A stretch of 64,000 nt of DNA from Dryocola sp032000125. Lineage in GTDB: Bacteria; Pseudomonadota; Gammaproteobacteria; Enterobacterales; Enterobacteriaceae. Positions 27,059-35,470 of this stretch are shown in pieces. The DNA is taken from the NCBI GenBank assembly GCA_032000125.1, contig DAMALH010000012.1:1-64000 (forward strand), read 5' to 3'. Numbering within the stretch: the first letter of the stretch is position 1; every line of letters begins with the position of its first letter. A program made the position numbers and the translations under genes. Below the pieces are notes generated by a model. The model saw only the letters and a list, made by a program, of their open reading frames with translations. It was not told where the DNA came from and did no database searches.

Positions 27059-30000
27059 ATGATCACTATCGACGGCAATGGTGCGGTCGCCTCCGTGGCG
27101 TTTCGCGCCAGTGAAGTTATTGCCATCTACCCGATAACACCGAGCTCAACCATGGCCGAGCAGGCGGACGCCTGGTCAGGCGATGGCCGCAAAAACGTCT
27201 GGGGAGATACGCCTCGCGTGGTAGAAATGCAGTCGGAAGCCGGGGCTATCGCCACCGTGCACGGCGCGTTGCAAACCGGTGCCCTTTCTACTTCGTTCAC
27301 CTCATCGCAGGGTTTGCTGCTGATGATCCCCACCCTTTACAAACTGGCCGGACAGCTAACGCCGTTTGTTCTGCACGTGGCGGCCCGTACCGTGGCTACA
27401 CACGCGCTTTCTATTTTTGGCGACCACTCTGACGTCATGGCCATTCGCCAGACCGGCTGCGCCATGCTTTGCGCCAGCAGCGTTCAGGAAGCACAGGACT
27501 TTGCGCTGATTTCGCATATCGCCACGTTAAAAAGCCGGGTGCCGTTTATTCATTTCTTCGATGGTTTCCGCACCTCGCACGAGATTAATAAAATCGTCCC
27601 GCTGGCAGACAGCACAATTCTTGAACTGCTGCCGCAAAAAGAGATCGATGAGCATCGCGCGCGCGCGCTGAATCCTGAACATCCTGTTATTCGCGGCACG
27701 TCCGCCAATCCGGATACATACTTCCAGTCCCGCGAGGCAACAAACCCGTGGTACAACGCGGTTTATGAACACGTCGAACAGGCGATGGACAGCTTTGCGA
27801 AAGCCACCGGTCGCCGGTATCGCCCGTTTGAATATTACGGTCATCCGCAGGCCGAGCGGGTAATTATCCTGATGGGTTCCGCTATCGGCACCTGTGAAGA
27901 AGTTGTCGATGAGCTGCTAACGCGCGGCGAAAAAATCGGCGTGCTAAAAGTTCGCCTGTTCCGTCCGTTTTCTGCCGACCATCTGCTGGCCGCCTTACCG
28001 GAAAGCGTGCGCCATATTGCCGTGCTGGACAGAACCAAAGAGCCGGGCGCGCTCGCAGAACCGCTGTACCTGGACGTAATGACATCGCTTGCCGAAGCCT
28101 TCAACCGTGGCGATCGCGAAACCCTGCCGCGGGTGATTGGCGGGCGTTATGGACTTTCTTCCAAAGAGTTTGGCCCGGACTGCGTGCTGGCGGTCTTTAA
28201 CGAGTTAAAAGAGGCGAAGCCGCGCCCACGCTTTACCGTCGGCATTTATGACGACGTAACTAACCTGTCGTTGCCGCTGCCGGAAAACACCCTGCCATCC
28301 CGCGCTAAACTCGAAGCGCTGTTTTACGGCCTGGGCAGCGACGGCAGCGTCTCGGCGACCAAAAACAACATTAAAATTATCGGTAATTCCACGCCGTTCT
28401 TTACCCAGGGCTATTTCGTCTATGACTCGAAAAAGGCGGGCGGCCTGACGGTTTCTCACCTGCGCGTCAGCGAACATCCGATTAATTCCACCTACCTTAT
28501 CGACCGCGCGGATTTCGTCGGCTGCCACCAGCTACAGTTTATCGACAAGTATCAGATGGCCGAGCGTCTGAAGCCTGGCGGTATATTCCTGCTCAATACG
28601 CCGTACGGCGCGGATGAAGTCTGGCACCGCCTGCCGCAGGAGGTACAGTCGGTGCTTAACCAGAAGAAAGCGCGTTTCTTTGTGGTTAACGCGGCGAAAA
28701 TCGCTCGTGAATGCCAGCTTGGTGCACGCATCAACACCGTCATGCAGATGGCATTCTTCCACCTCACCAACATTCTGCCGGGCGACAGCGCGCTGGCTGA
28801 ACTGCAGGGGGCGATTGCCAAAAGCTACAGCAGCAAAGGCCAGGAACTGGTTGAACGTAACTGGCAGGCGCTGGCGATGTCGCGTGAAATGCTGGCGGAG
28901 GTTGCGCTGCAGCCGGTCTTCGAAGACAGCCCGATGCGCCCGCCGGTGGTTTCCGACGCCGCGCCAGATTTTGTCAAAACCGTCACCGCCGCGATGCTTG
29001 CCGGTCTTGGCGATGCGCTGCCCGTTTCCGCGCTGCCGCCGGACGGCACCTGGCCGATGGGCACCACGCAGTGGGAAAAACGCAATATTGCAGAAGAGAT
29101 CCCCATCTGGAAGCCGGAGATCTGTACCCAGTGCAACCACTGTGTAGCGGCCTGCCCGCACTCGGCGATTCGAGCCAAAGTGGTGCAGCCAGAGGTAATG
29201 GACGCCGCCCCCGCCGCCCTGCAATCGCTGGATGTGAAGTCCCGCGATATGCGCGGCCAGAAATATGTTCTGCAGGTGGCGCCGGAAGACTGCACCGGCT
29301 GTAACCTGTGCGTGGAAGTTTGTCCGGCAAAAGATCGCCAGAATCCGGAGATCAAGGCCATCAACATGATGTCTCGTCTTGAACACGTTGAGGAAGAAAA
29401 AGAAAACTATGATTTCTTCCTCAGGATGCCGGAAATGGATCGCACAAGCCTGGAACGCATCGATATCCGTACTTCTCAGTTGCTGACGCCGCTGTTTGAA
29501 TACTCCGGCGCCTGCTCTGGCTGCGGTGAAACGCCTTATATCAAGCTGCTGACCCAGCTTTACGGCGATCGCCTGTTGATTGCCAACGCGACGGGCTGTT
29601 CGTCAATTTACGGCGGCAACCTTCCTTCCACCCCTTACACTACGGACGCCAACGGCCGCGGCCCGGCATGGGCGAACTCGCTGTTTGAAGATAACGCCGA
29701 GTTTGGCCTGGGCTTCCGGTTAACGGTTGACCAGCACCGCGTGCGCGTGATGCGCCTGCTGGAAAAATTTGCCGACCGGCTGCCGGCCGAGCTTAGCGAG
29801 CAGCTTCACGCCGAAGCTACGCCGGAGGTTCGCCGTGAACAGGTTGCCGCACTGCGACAGCATCTGGCTGGCGTCGATGACGCTGATGCCCGTCAGTTGC
29901 TGACCGACGCCGACGCGCTGGTAGAAAAATCTATCTGGCTCATCGGCGGCGACGGCTGGGCCTATGACATCGGTTTTGGCGGCCTCGATCACGTGCTGAG

Positions 30001-30589
30001 CCTTACTGAGAACGTCAATATTCTGGTGCTGGATACGCAGTGTTACTCCAACACCGGCGGCCAGGCTTCCAAAGCCACCCCGCTTGGCGCGGTGACCAAA
30101 TTTGGCGAGCACGGCAAGCGTAAAGCGCGTAAAGATTTGGGCGTGAGCATGATGATGTACGGTCACGTTTATGTGGCGCAAATCTCCCTTGGCGCCCAGC
30201 TAAACCAGACGGTGAAAGCGATTCAGGAAGCGGAAGCCTATCCGGGGCCGTCGCTGATCGTTGCCTACAGCCCTTGCGAAGAACACGGCTACGATCTGGC
30301 GCTGAGCCACGATCAGATGCGCCAGCTCACCGCCACCGGCTTCTGGCCGCTGTACCGCTTCGACCCGCGTCGTGCGGATGAAGGCAAGCTGCCGCTGGCG
30401 CTGGATTCCCGTCCGCCGTCGGACGCGCTGGCCGATACGCTGATGAAAGAGCAGCGTTTCCGTCGCCTGAATTCGCAGCAGCCGGAGGTGGCGGAGCAAC
30501 TGTGGAAAGACGCCGCCGAAGATCTGCAAAAACGCTACGATTTCCTGGCGCAGATGGCCGGTAAAGCGGAGAAAGTGAGCAGCGAGTAA
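27059..30589 (+). CDS. ydbK: Pyruvate:flavodoxin/ferredoxin oxidoreductase (YdbK/NifJ)
   Basis: 1176 residues, single-chain PFOR: pyruvate + CoA to acetyl-CoA + CO2 with reduction of flavodoxin. Domains in order: pyruvate-binding N-terminus (SEVIAIYPITPSSTMAEQAD), CoA-transferase-like middle part, two 4Fe-4S clusters (CTQCNHCVAACP and CTGCNLCVEVCP), a further cluster ligand set beginning GACSGCGETPY, and the TPP site (GGDGWAYDIGFGGLDHV). ATG 27059 follows AAGGGT and matches E. coli; an upstream frame to 27035 is not needed. The oxygen-labile clusters imply use under anaerobic or redox-stress conditions. Confidence 0.97.
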   Translation: MITIDGNGAVASVAFRASEVIAIYPITPSSTMAEQADAWSGDGRKNVWGDTPRVVEMQSEAGAIATVHGALQTGALSTSFTSSQGLLLMIPTLYKLAGQLTPFVLHVAARTVATHALSIFGDHSDVMAIRQTGCAMLCASSVQEAQDFALISHIATLKSRVPFIHFFDGFRTSHEINKIVPLADSTILELLPQKEIDEHRARALNPEHPVIRGTSANPDTYFQSREATNPWYNAVYEHVEQAMDSFAKATGRRYRPFEYYGHPQAERVIILMGSAIGTCEEVVDELLTRGEKIGVLKVRLFRPFSADHLLAALPESVRHIAVLDRTKEPGALAEPLYLDVMTSLAEAFNRGDRETLPRVIGGRYGLSSKEFGPDCVLAVFNELKEAKPRPRFTVGIYDDVTNLSLPLPENTLPSRAKLEALFYGLGSDGSVSATKNNIKIIGNSTPFFTQGYFVYDSKKAGGLTVSHLRVSEHPINSTYLIDRADFVGCHQLQFIDKYQMAERLKPGGIFLLNTPYGADEVWHRLPQEVQSVLNQKKARFFVVNAAKIARECQLGARINTVMQMAFFHLTNILPGDSALAELQGAIAKSYSSKGQELVERNWQALAMSREMLAEVALQPVFEDSPMRPPVVSDAAPDFVKTVTAAMLAGLGDALPVSALPPDGTWPMGTTQWEKRNIAEEIPIWKPEICTQCNHCVAACPHSAIRAKVVQPEVMDAAPAALQSLDVKSRDMRGQKYVLQVAPEDCTGCNLCVEVCPAKDRQNPEIKAINMMSRLEHVEEEKENYDFFLRMPEMDRTSLERIDIRTSQLLTPLFEYSGACSGCGETPYIKLLTQLYGDRLLIANATGCSSIYGGNLPSTPYTTDANGRGPAWANSLFEDNAEFGLGFRLTVDQHRVRVMRLLEKFADRLPAELSEQLHAEATPEVRREQVAALRQHLAGVDDADARQLLTDADALVEKSIWLIGGDGWAYDIGFGGLDHVLSLTENVNILVLDTQCYSNTGGQASKATPLGAVTKFGEHGKRKARKDLGVSMMMYGHVYVAQISLGAQLNQTVKAIQEAEAYPGPSLIVAYSPCEEHGYDLALSHDQMRQLTATGFWPLYRFDPRRADEGKLPLALDSRPPSDALADTLMKEQRFRRLNSQQPEVAEQLWKDAAEDLQKRYDFLAQMAGKAEKVSSE

Positions 30590-30603
30590 TCCCCCATCCT
30601 GCC

Positions 30604-30623
30604 CCTCTCCCCCAAGGGAGAGG
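30604..30623. repeat. CCTCTCCC hairpin, copy 1
   Basis: Perfect 8-bp inverted repeat CCTCTCCC/GGGAGAGG with a 4-nt loop, just after ydbK. Related hairpins occur at 38616, 47760 and 60017, all in gaps at gene ends. It may serve as a terminator or processing element. Confidence 0.7.
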
Positions 30624-30766
30624 AAACCCAGCCCAGCCCGTCCCGGCCTGCTTCCTCGTGGGCAAAGGTCGGTATGGGCGTTCTTTTTGTTACTTCCGTA
30701 ACATATTCCTGACGTAGCCGTTGCGAAGAATATATTCGCACGCATCATGTCGCCTGGTTCCTTTGA

Positions 30767-31408
30767 ATGAGCACCCCGATGATTGCCGTTGCTTTAGTTG
30801 ATGACCACGTTGTGGTGCGTTCCGGTTTCGCCCAGCTTTTAAGCCTGGAAACGGATATTCAGGTGGTCGGGCAATACAGCTCCGCCGCCGAAGCCTGGGC
30901 TGCGCTTACCAAAAATCCCCCGGACGTGGCCGTGCTCGACGTAGCCATGCCTGACGAAAACGGCCTCAGCCTGCTCAAACGCCTGCGCCAGCAGCATTCG
31001 GGCTTTCGCGCCATTATTCTGAGCATTTACGACACCACCGCCTTTGTACAAAGCGCGCTGGACGCCGGCGCCAGCGGCTATCTCACCAAGCGCTGTGGGC
31101 CTGAGGAGCTGGTACAGGCCGTGCGTACCGTTGGCATGGGCGGACATTATTTGTGTGCCGACGCGCTGCGGGCGCTACGCCATGCCGGGCAACCTGCAAA
31201 AGCGCTGGAGGGTTTAACCCCTCGCGAGCGCGAAGTTTTTGATCTTCTCGTGAAGGGTGAAAGCGTCAAACATATCGCAGATATGCTCAGGCTTAGCCAT
31301 AAAACGGTGCACGTGCACCGGGCCAACATTCTCGGCAAGCTGCAATGTGAAAGCACTATCGATCTGGTGCATTTCGCCCTCGACCACCAGTTGCTGACCG
31401 GGCACTAA
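30767..31408 (+). CDS. uhpA: UhpA-like response regulator
   Basis: 213 residues of the NarL/FixJ family: receiver domain with acidic pocket (VDDH), phospho-acceptor Asp in AVLDVAMPDENGLS and the conserved Lys in SGYLTKRCGPEEL, then a LuxR-type HTH (LTPREREVFDLLVKGESVKH, KTVHVHRANILGKL). The receiver and HTH pattern (RSGFAQLL, LSPKTVHVHRANL-like) points to UhpA, activator of hexose-phosphate uptake. uhpB begins on the base after its stop. An alternative start is ATG 30779. Because it adjoins afuABC rather than uhpT, it is probably a paralogous system. Confidence 0.85.
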   Translation: MSTPMIAVALVDDHVVVRSGFAQLLSLETDIQVVGQYSSAAEAWAALTKNPPDVAVLDVAMPDENGLSLLKRLRQQHSGFRAIILSIYDTTAFVQSALDAGASGYLTKRCGPEELVQAVRTVGMGGHYLCADALRALRHAGQPAKALEGLTPREREVFDLLVKGESVKHIADMLRLSHKTVHVHRANILGKLQCESTIDLVHFALDHQLLTGH

Positions 31409-32950
31409 ATGGGACGTTTGTGGCGCCATCTGCTGCTGTCGCTGTTTATCGTCTTTGCCTGGGGACTGGGCTGGCTGGCGCTGTGGACTATCAGCTTCTA
31501 TCTCACCAGCAACGGCCAGCAGGCTACTTTGCTTTTGCCGCAGGGCGTGTACCTCGCGCTGCTGATCCTGCTTCATCGTCGTTACTGGCCAGCCCTGCTG
31601 GTTTCGGTTATCGGGCTGATGGGCTGGCTGTGGCAGCAGCAGTTAATGATCGAACCGGTAATGCTGCTTTCCCCGTTTATCAGCGCGATCCCAGCGCTGC
31701 TTGTGCAGCGCTACTGGCATCGCTTCACGCTCTACTGGCAGCGGCTGTCTTTATTGATGGCGGCCATTACCGGCGACGCGCTGCTGCACACGCTGGCGCT
31801 TAGCCCCTTCCTCGCAAGCTCTGCTTCGCAAATTTTATTGGCCGCGTTTACCGGCGGGATTTTGCTGACGCCCTTCGTGTATCTGATTTATGAATATTTG
31901 CGCCAGCAGCACCTGGAAAGCCTGCTGGCACAGGAAACGCCTAATCCTCCGCTGCGCACCTCGCTGCTTATCTGGTGCAGCCTGTTTTTTATTATTGGCG
32001 TGGGTGCGCAAATGGTGCTGTCGCCGGAGATCGAGCGTTTGCTGCTGATCGTGGTGTTTCTGCCAAACGTGGTAATGGCCTATAAATTTGGCTGGCAGGG
32101 CGGCGTGCTGGCGGCGCTGCTTGGCAGCATGATGATCACCATCGCCCGGCAGATTGGCACCGGCTTTAACGGGCTGATGGAGATGGAGCTGTTTTTGTCG
32201 ACTCAGGCGCTGCTCGGTATCGGGCTGGGGATTGCAATCAGCCGTCAGCAGCATCTGGCTAACAATCTTCATCGCTATCGCCAGCGTCTGGAAATCGAGC
32301 TGCAGGCCCGGCGTGAGCTGATGGAAAAGCTGGTGCACGCCGAAGAAGATACGCGCAAGGATCTCGCCCGCGAGCTGCACGATGAAATAGGCCAGAACAT
32401 TACCGCGATCCAGATCCAGTCGATGCTGGTGAAGCGTACCGCCAGCGGCGATTCGGCGTCGCTTGCCGCCGAACAAATTAACCAGCTTGCCCAGCGCATT
32501 CACCACTCAACCCGCCAGTTGCTGCGCCAGCTTCGCCCCCCGGTGCTTGATGAGATGTCCCTTGAGAAGGCCCTGCATCATCTGGTGCAGGAGTTTGCTT
32601 TTGCCGAACGCGGCGTTATCTGCCGTTTTACTTACGACCTCCCTGGACAACCCGTCAGCGATACCGTGGTGTTCACGCTTTATCGCCTGGTGCAGGAGCT
32701 GCTGAACAATATCTGCAAGCACGCCGATGCAAGCCATGTCGATATTTCACTGACTTTACAGCCGCACGGCGTGCGGCTTGAGGTCAAAGACGACGGCATA
32801 GGTTTTACCGGCGATCTTAATACCGGCTTTGGGTTACAGGGCATCGGGGAGCGCATCCGCGCGTTAGGCGGGGATTTGACGCTCGAAGGCCGCGCCGGAA
32901 CGCGCGTAATTGTTAACCTGCCCACACTTTTTCAACAAAGTCAGGGATAA
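31409..32950 (+). CDS. uhpB: UhpB-like membrane histidine kinase
   Basis: 513 residues. The N-terminal half is a MASE1-like bundle of about eight hydrophobic helices (1-285). The cytosolic half has a HisKA_3 dimerisation segment with the phospho-His in RELHDEIGQNITAI and an HATPase domain (LVQELLNNICKHADASH, VKDDGIGFTG, GFGLQGIGERI). This is the layout of UhpB, which senses external glucose-6-phosphate through UhpC. Translated directly after uhpA with no spacer. Confidence 0.87.
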   Translation: MGRLWRHLLLSLFIVFAWGLGWLALWTISFYLTSNGQQATLLLPQGVYLALLILLHRRYWPALLVSVIGLMGWLWQQQLMIEPVMLLSPFISAIPALLVQRYWHRFTLYWQRLSLLMAAITGDALLHTLALSPFLASSASQILLAAFTGGILLTPFVYLIYEYLRQQHLESLLAQETPNPPLRTSLLIWCSLFFIIGVGAQMVLSPEIERLLLIVVFLPNVVMAYKFGWQGGVLAALLGSMMITIARQIGTGFNGLMEMELFLSTQALLGIGLGIAISRQQHLANNLHRYRQRLEIELQARRELMEKLVHAEEDTRKDLARELHDEIGQNITAIQIQSMLVKRTASGDSASLAAEQINQLAQRIHHSTRQLLRQLRPPVLDEMSLEKALHHLVQEFAFAERGVICRFTYDLPGQPVSDTVVFTLYRLVQELLNNICKHADASHVDISLTLQPHGVRLEVKDDGIGFTGDLNTGFGLQGIGERIRALGGDLTLEGRAGTRVIVNLPTLFQQSQG

Positions 32951-32967
32951 CCAGGAAAAAGTCTTAG

Positions 32968-33015
32968 TTGTCTAAAACCTTGTCTCATCCCCTTTCTGTC
33001 GCCTTTTTCTATAGT
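32968..33015 (+). promoter_or_regulatory. Putative UhpA-type activated promoter for uhpC-afuABC
   Basis: Two direct TTGTCT repeats (32968-32973, 32980-32985) one helical turn plus apart (12-bp period) lie upstream of a TATAGT -10-like hexamer at 33010-33015. No good -35 exists, which suits an activator-dependent promoter. Sits in the 87-bp uhpB-uhpC gap. Assigning the repeats to this regulator is inference. Confidence 0.4.
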
Positions 33016-33037
33016 CTTTTCAACCCGGAGGAATCCC

Positions 33038-34366
33038 ATGATTTCTGAGCAAAACGTTGGACGTAAATACCGCGACCTGCGACCGCGTTTGCTGTTTTCG
33101 ATGGTGGTGGGTTACGCCGCTTTTTACCTGACACGTAAAAGCGTGAGCTTTGTCCTTCCGGCAATGCAGGTCGATCTTGGGCTTAGCAAAAGCGATATCG
33201 GCCTGATGGGCACGCTGTTTTACCTCTCGTATCGCCTGTCGAAATTTGCCGCAGGGCTCTGGCATGACAGACGAGGAGAACGCTGGTTTATGGGCGCAGG
33301 CCTGATGGCGACCGGCGTGCTGAATATCCTGTTCGCCTTTGGCAGCAACCTGACGATGCTGCTGGTTATCTGGACGCTGAACGGGTTTTTTCAGGGCTGG
33401 GGATGGCCGCCCTGTGCAAGGCTGCTGACGCACTGGTATTCGCGCAACGAGCGCGGCTTCTGGTGGGGGTGCTGGAACACCTCCATTAACCTGGGCGGCG
33501 CGGCGGTGCCGATGATTTCTGCGCTAATGGCGCTGTGGTTTGGCTGGCAGGCGGCGCTGCTGGTGCCGGGGGTTATCGGCATCGTGACGGGCGTCTGGCT
33601 GTGCCGCCGGTTAACCGGCACACCGGAAGAGGCGGGCCCGCCCCCGGTAGGCGTCTGGCGCCACGACCCGCTGGAAATACGCCAGGTGCAGCTTAGCCCC
33701 GCCATGCCGCTGTGGCAGATGTTTCGCAGCACGGTGCTGCAAAATTCGATGATCTGGCTGCTCGGCGCGAGTTACGTGCTGGTTTACCTGATTCGCATCG
33801 CGCTGAACGACTGGGGAAACATCTGGCTGGCTGAAAGCCACGGCGTAAATTTACTCAGCGCCAACGCCACGGTGATGCTGTTTGAAATGGGCGGCTTGTT
33901 CGGGGCGCTGTTTGCGGGCTGGGGCTCTGATTTGCTGTTTCGCGGCCAGCGTGCGCCGATGATTTTGCTGTTTGCCCTTGGGCTGTTTATCTCCGTTGCC
34001 GCCCTTTGGCTTTCGCCGGTGCACCATTACGCGCTGCTGGCGATGTGCTTTTTTGCCATCGGCTTCTTCGTGTTTGGCCCGCAGATGCTGATTGGCCTCG
34101 CGGCGGTGGAATGCAGCCACAAGCAGGCCGCAGGCGCCGCAACCGGCTTTCTGGGCCTGTTTGCGTACTTAGGCGCCGCGCTGGCGGGCTGGCCGCTGTC
34201 GCAGGTGATTGAGCGTTACGGCTGGTCGGGGATGTTTGTACTGTTAACTATCGCCGCCGCATTGATTGGATTTTTGCTGATGCCGCTGTTGATGGCGGGC
34301 ATCAGCGCGCAGGACAGGAGTATTGGGGCCATGGATCCGGCTATCACCTTACCTCAGGACACTTAG
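33038..34366 (+). CDS. uhpC: UhpC-like MFS sugar-phosphate sensor/transporter
   Basis: 442 residues, 12 hydrophobic segments, organophosphate:Pi antiporter family (UhpT/GlpT/UhpC). N-terminus KYRDLRPRLLFSMVVGYAAF then FYLTRKSVSFVLPAMQ, with the family's GWGWPPCARLLTHWYSRNER segment. In E. coli UhpC is a receptor that binds external glucose-6-phosphate and switches on UhpB; the position after uhpAB favours the same role. A strong GGAGG site precedes the ATG. A transport role cannot be excluded because no uhpT follows. Confidence 0.85.
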   Translation: MISEQNVGRKYRDLRPRLLFSMVVGYAAFYLTRKSVSFVLPAMQVDLGLSKSDIGLMGTLFYLSYRLSKFAAGLWHDRRGERWFMGAGLMATGVLNILFAFGSNLTMLLVIWTLNGFFQGWGWPPCARLLTHWYSRNERGFWWGCWNTSINLGGAAVPMISALMALWFGWQAALLVPGVIGIVTGVWLCRRLTGTPEEAGPPPVGVWRHDPLEIRQVQLSPAMPLWQMFRSTVLQNSMIWLLGASYVLVYLIRIALNDWGNIWLAESHGVNLLSANATVMLFEMGGLFGALFAGWGSDLLFRGQRAPMILLFALGLFISVAALWLSPVHHYALLAMCFFAIGFFVFGPQMLIGLAAVECSHKQAAGAATGFLGLFAYLGAALAGWPLSQVIERYGWSGMFVLLTIAAALIGFLLMPLLMAGISAQDRSIGAMDPAITLPQDT

Positions 34367-34375
34367 GATAATAAT

Positions 34376-35407
34376 ATGAAACTGACCGTGCTCTCTTCTC
34401 TGGTTGCCGCAGGCGTCGCGCTGGCGACGCTTTCCGGCGCCGCCCAGGCAAAAGGCCGCCTGGTGGTCTATTGCAGCGCCACCAATGAAATGTGCGAAAC
34501 GGAAGCCAAAGCCTTTAGCGATAAATACGATGTGAAAACGTCGTTTATCCGTAACGGTTCCGGCAGTACGCTTGCAAAAGTGGACGCCGAGAAGAAAAAC
34601 CCGCAGGCCGACGTATGGTACGGCGGCACGCTTGATCCCCAGTCGCAGGCGGGCGAGATGGACTTGCTGACGCCTTATAAATCAGCCAACCTTGAGCAAA
34701 TCATGCCGCAGTTCCGCGACCCGGCCAAGCGTAAAGGCAACTACTCCTCGGCCGTATACGTCGGCATTCTCGGTTTTGGCGTTAACACCCAGCGCCTGAA
34801 AGAGAAAAATCTTCCGCTGCCAAAATGCTGGAAGGATCTGACGAATCCGGTCTACAAAGGCGAAATTCAGATTGCCGATCCGCAAAGCTCCGGCACGGCC
34901 TATACCGCTCTTGCGACTTTTGCCCAGCTGTGGGGGGAAGATCAGGCCTTTGATTACCTGAAAAAACTCAACGGCAATATTTCACAGTACACCAAATCCG
35001 GCATCGCTCCGGCGCGTAACGCCGCCCGTGGCGAAACGGCCATCGGTATCGGTTTCCTGCACGATTATTCGCTGGAAAAAGAGAACGGCGCTCCGCTGGA
35101 GCTGATTTCGCCATGCGAAGGCACCGGCTATGAAATTGGCGGCGTCAGCATTCTGAAAGGCGCGCGTAATATGGACAACGCTAAGCTGTTCGTTGACTGG
35201 GTGCTGTCAAAAGAGGCGCAGGAGCTGTCCTGGAAGAAAGGTAAGTCCTACCAGATCCTGACCAATACCACTGCCGAAACCTCGCCGCTGTCCCTCAAGC
35301 TCGACGACCTGAAGCTTATCAATTACGACATGGATAAATACGGCGCGACCGACATGCGCAAGGCGCTTATCAGCAAGTGGGTTACCGATGTGAAGATGGG
35401 TAACTAA
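34376..35407 (+). CDS. afuA: AfuA-type periplasmic binding protein (sugar phosphate or ferric ion)
   Basis: 343 residues with a signal peptide ending at GAAQAKG and a family 1 (ferric/thiamine-like) solute-binding fold beginning GRLVVYCSATNEMCETEAKA, with FIRNGSGSTLAKVDAEKK. This family was first annotated as iron-binding. AfuA of Actinobacillus and Citrobacter has since been shown to bind hexose phosphates, which fits the uhpABC genes next door. Starts 9 bp after uhpC; separated from the permease by a strong terminator hairpin. Confidence 0.87.
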   Translation: MKLTVLSSLVAAGVALATLSGAAQAKGRLVVYCSATNEMCETEAKAFSDKYDVKTSFIRNGSGSTLAKVDAEKKNPQADVWYGGTLDPQSQAGEMDLLTPYKSANLEQIMPQFRDPAKRKGNYSSAVYVGILGFGVNTQRLKEKNLPLPKCWKDLTNPVYKGEIQIADPQSSGTAYTALATFAQLWGEDQAFDYLKKLNGNISQYTKSGIAPARNAARGETAIGIGFLHDYSLEKENGAPLELISPCEGTGYEIGGVSILKGARNMDNAKLFVDWVLSKEAQELSWKKGKSYQILTNTTAETSPLSLKLDDLKLINYDMDKYGATDMRKALISKWVTDVKMGN

Positions 35408-35413
35408 CCCGCC

Positions 35414-35454
35414 AGCAGGTGACGCTGTCACGTCACCTGCTCCCTTCTTTTTTT
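35414..35454 (+). terminator. Intrinsic terminator between afuA and afuB
   Basis: Perfect 11-bp stem AGCAGGTGACG / CGTCACCTGCT with a 6-nt loop (35414-35441), followed by CCCTTC and a run of T to 35454. It sits inside the operon, so it should cut most transcripts after afuA and give far more binding protein than permease. Confidence 0.85.
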
Positions 35455-35470
35455 GGCCGATGAGGCACTT

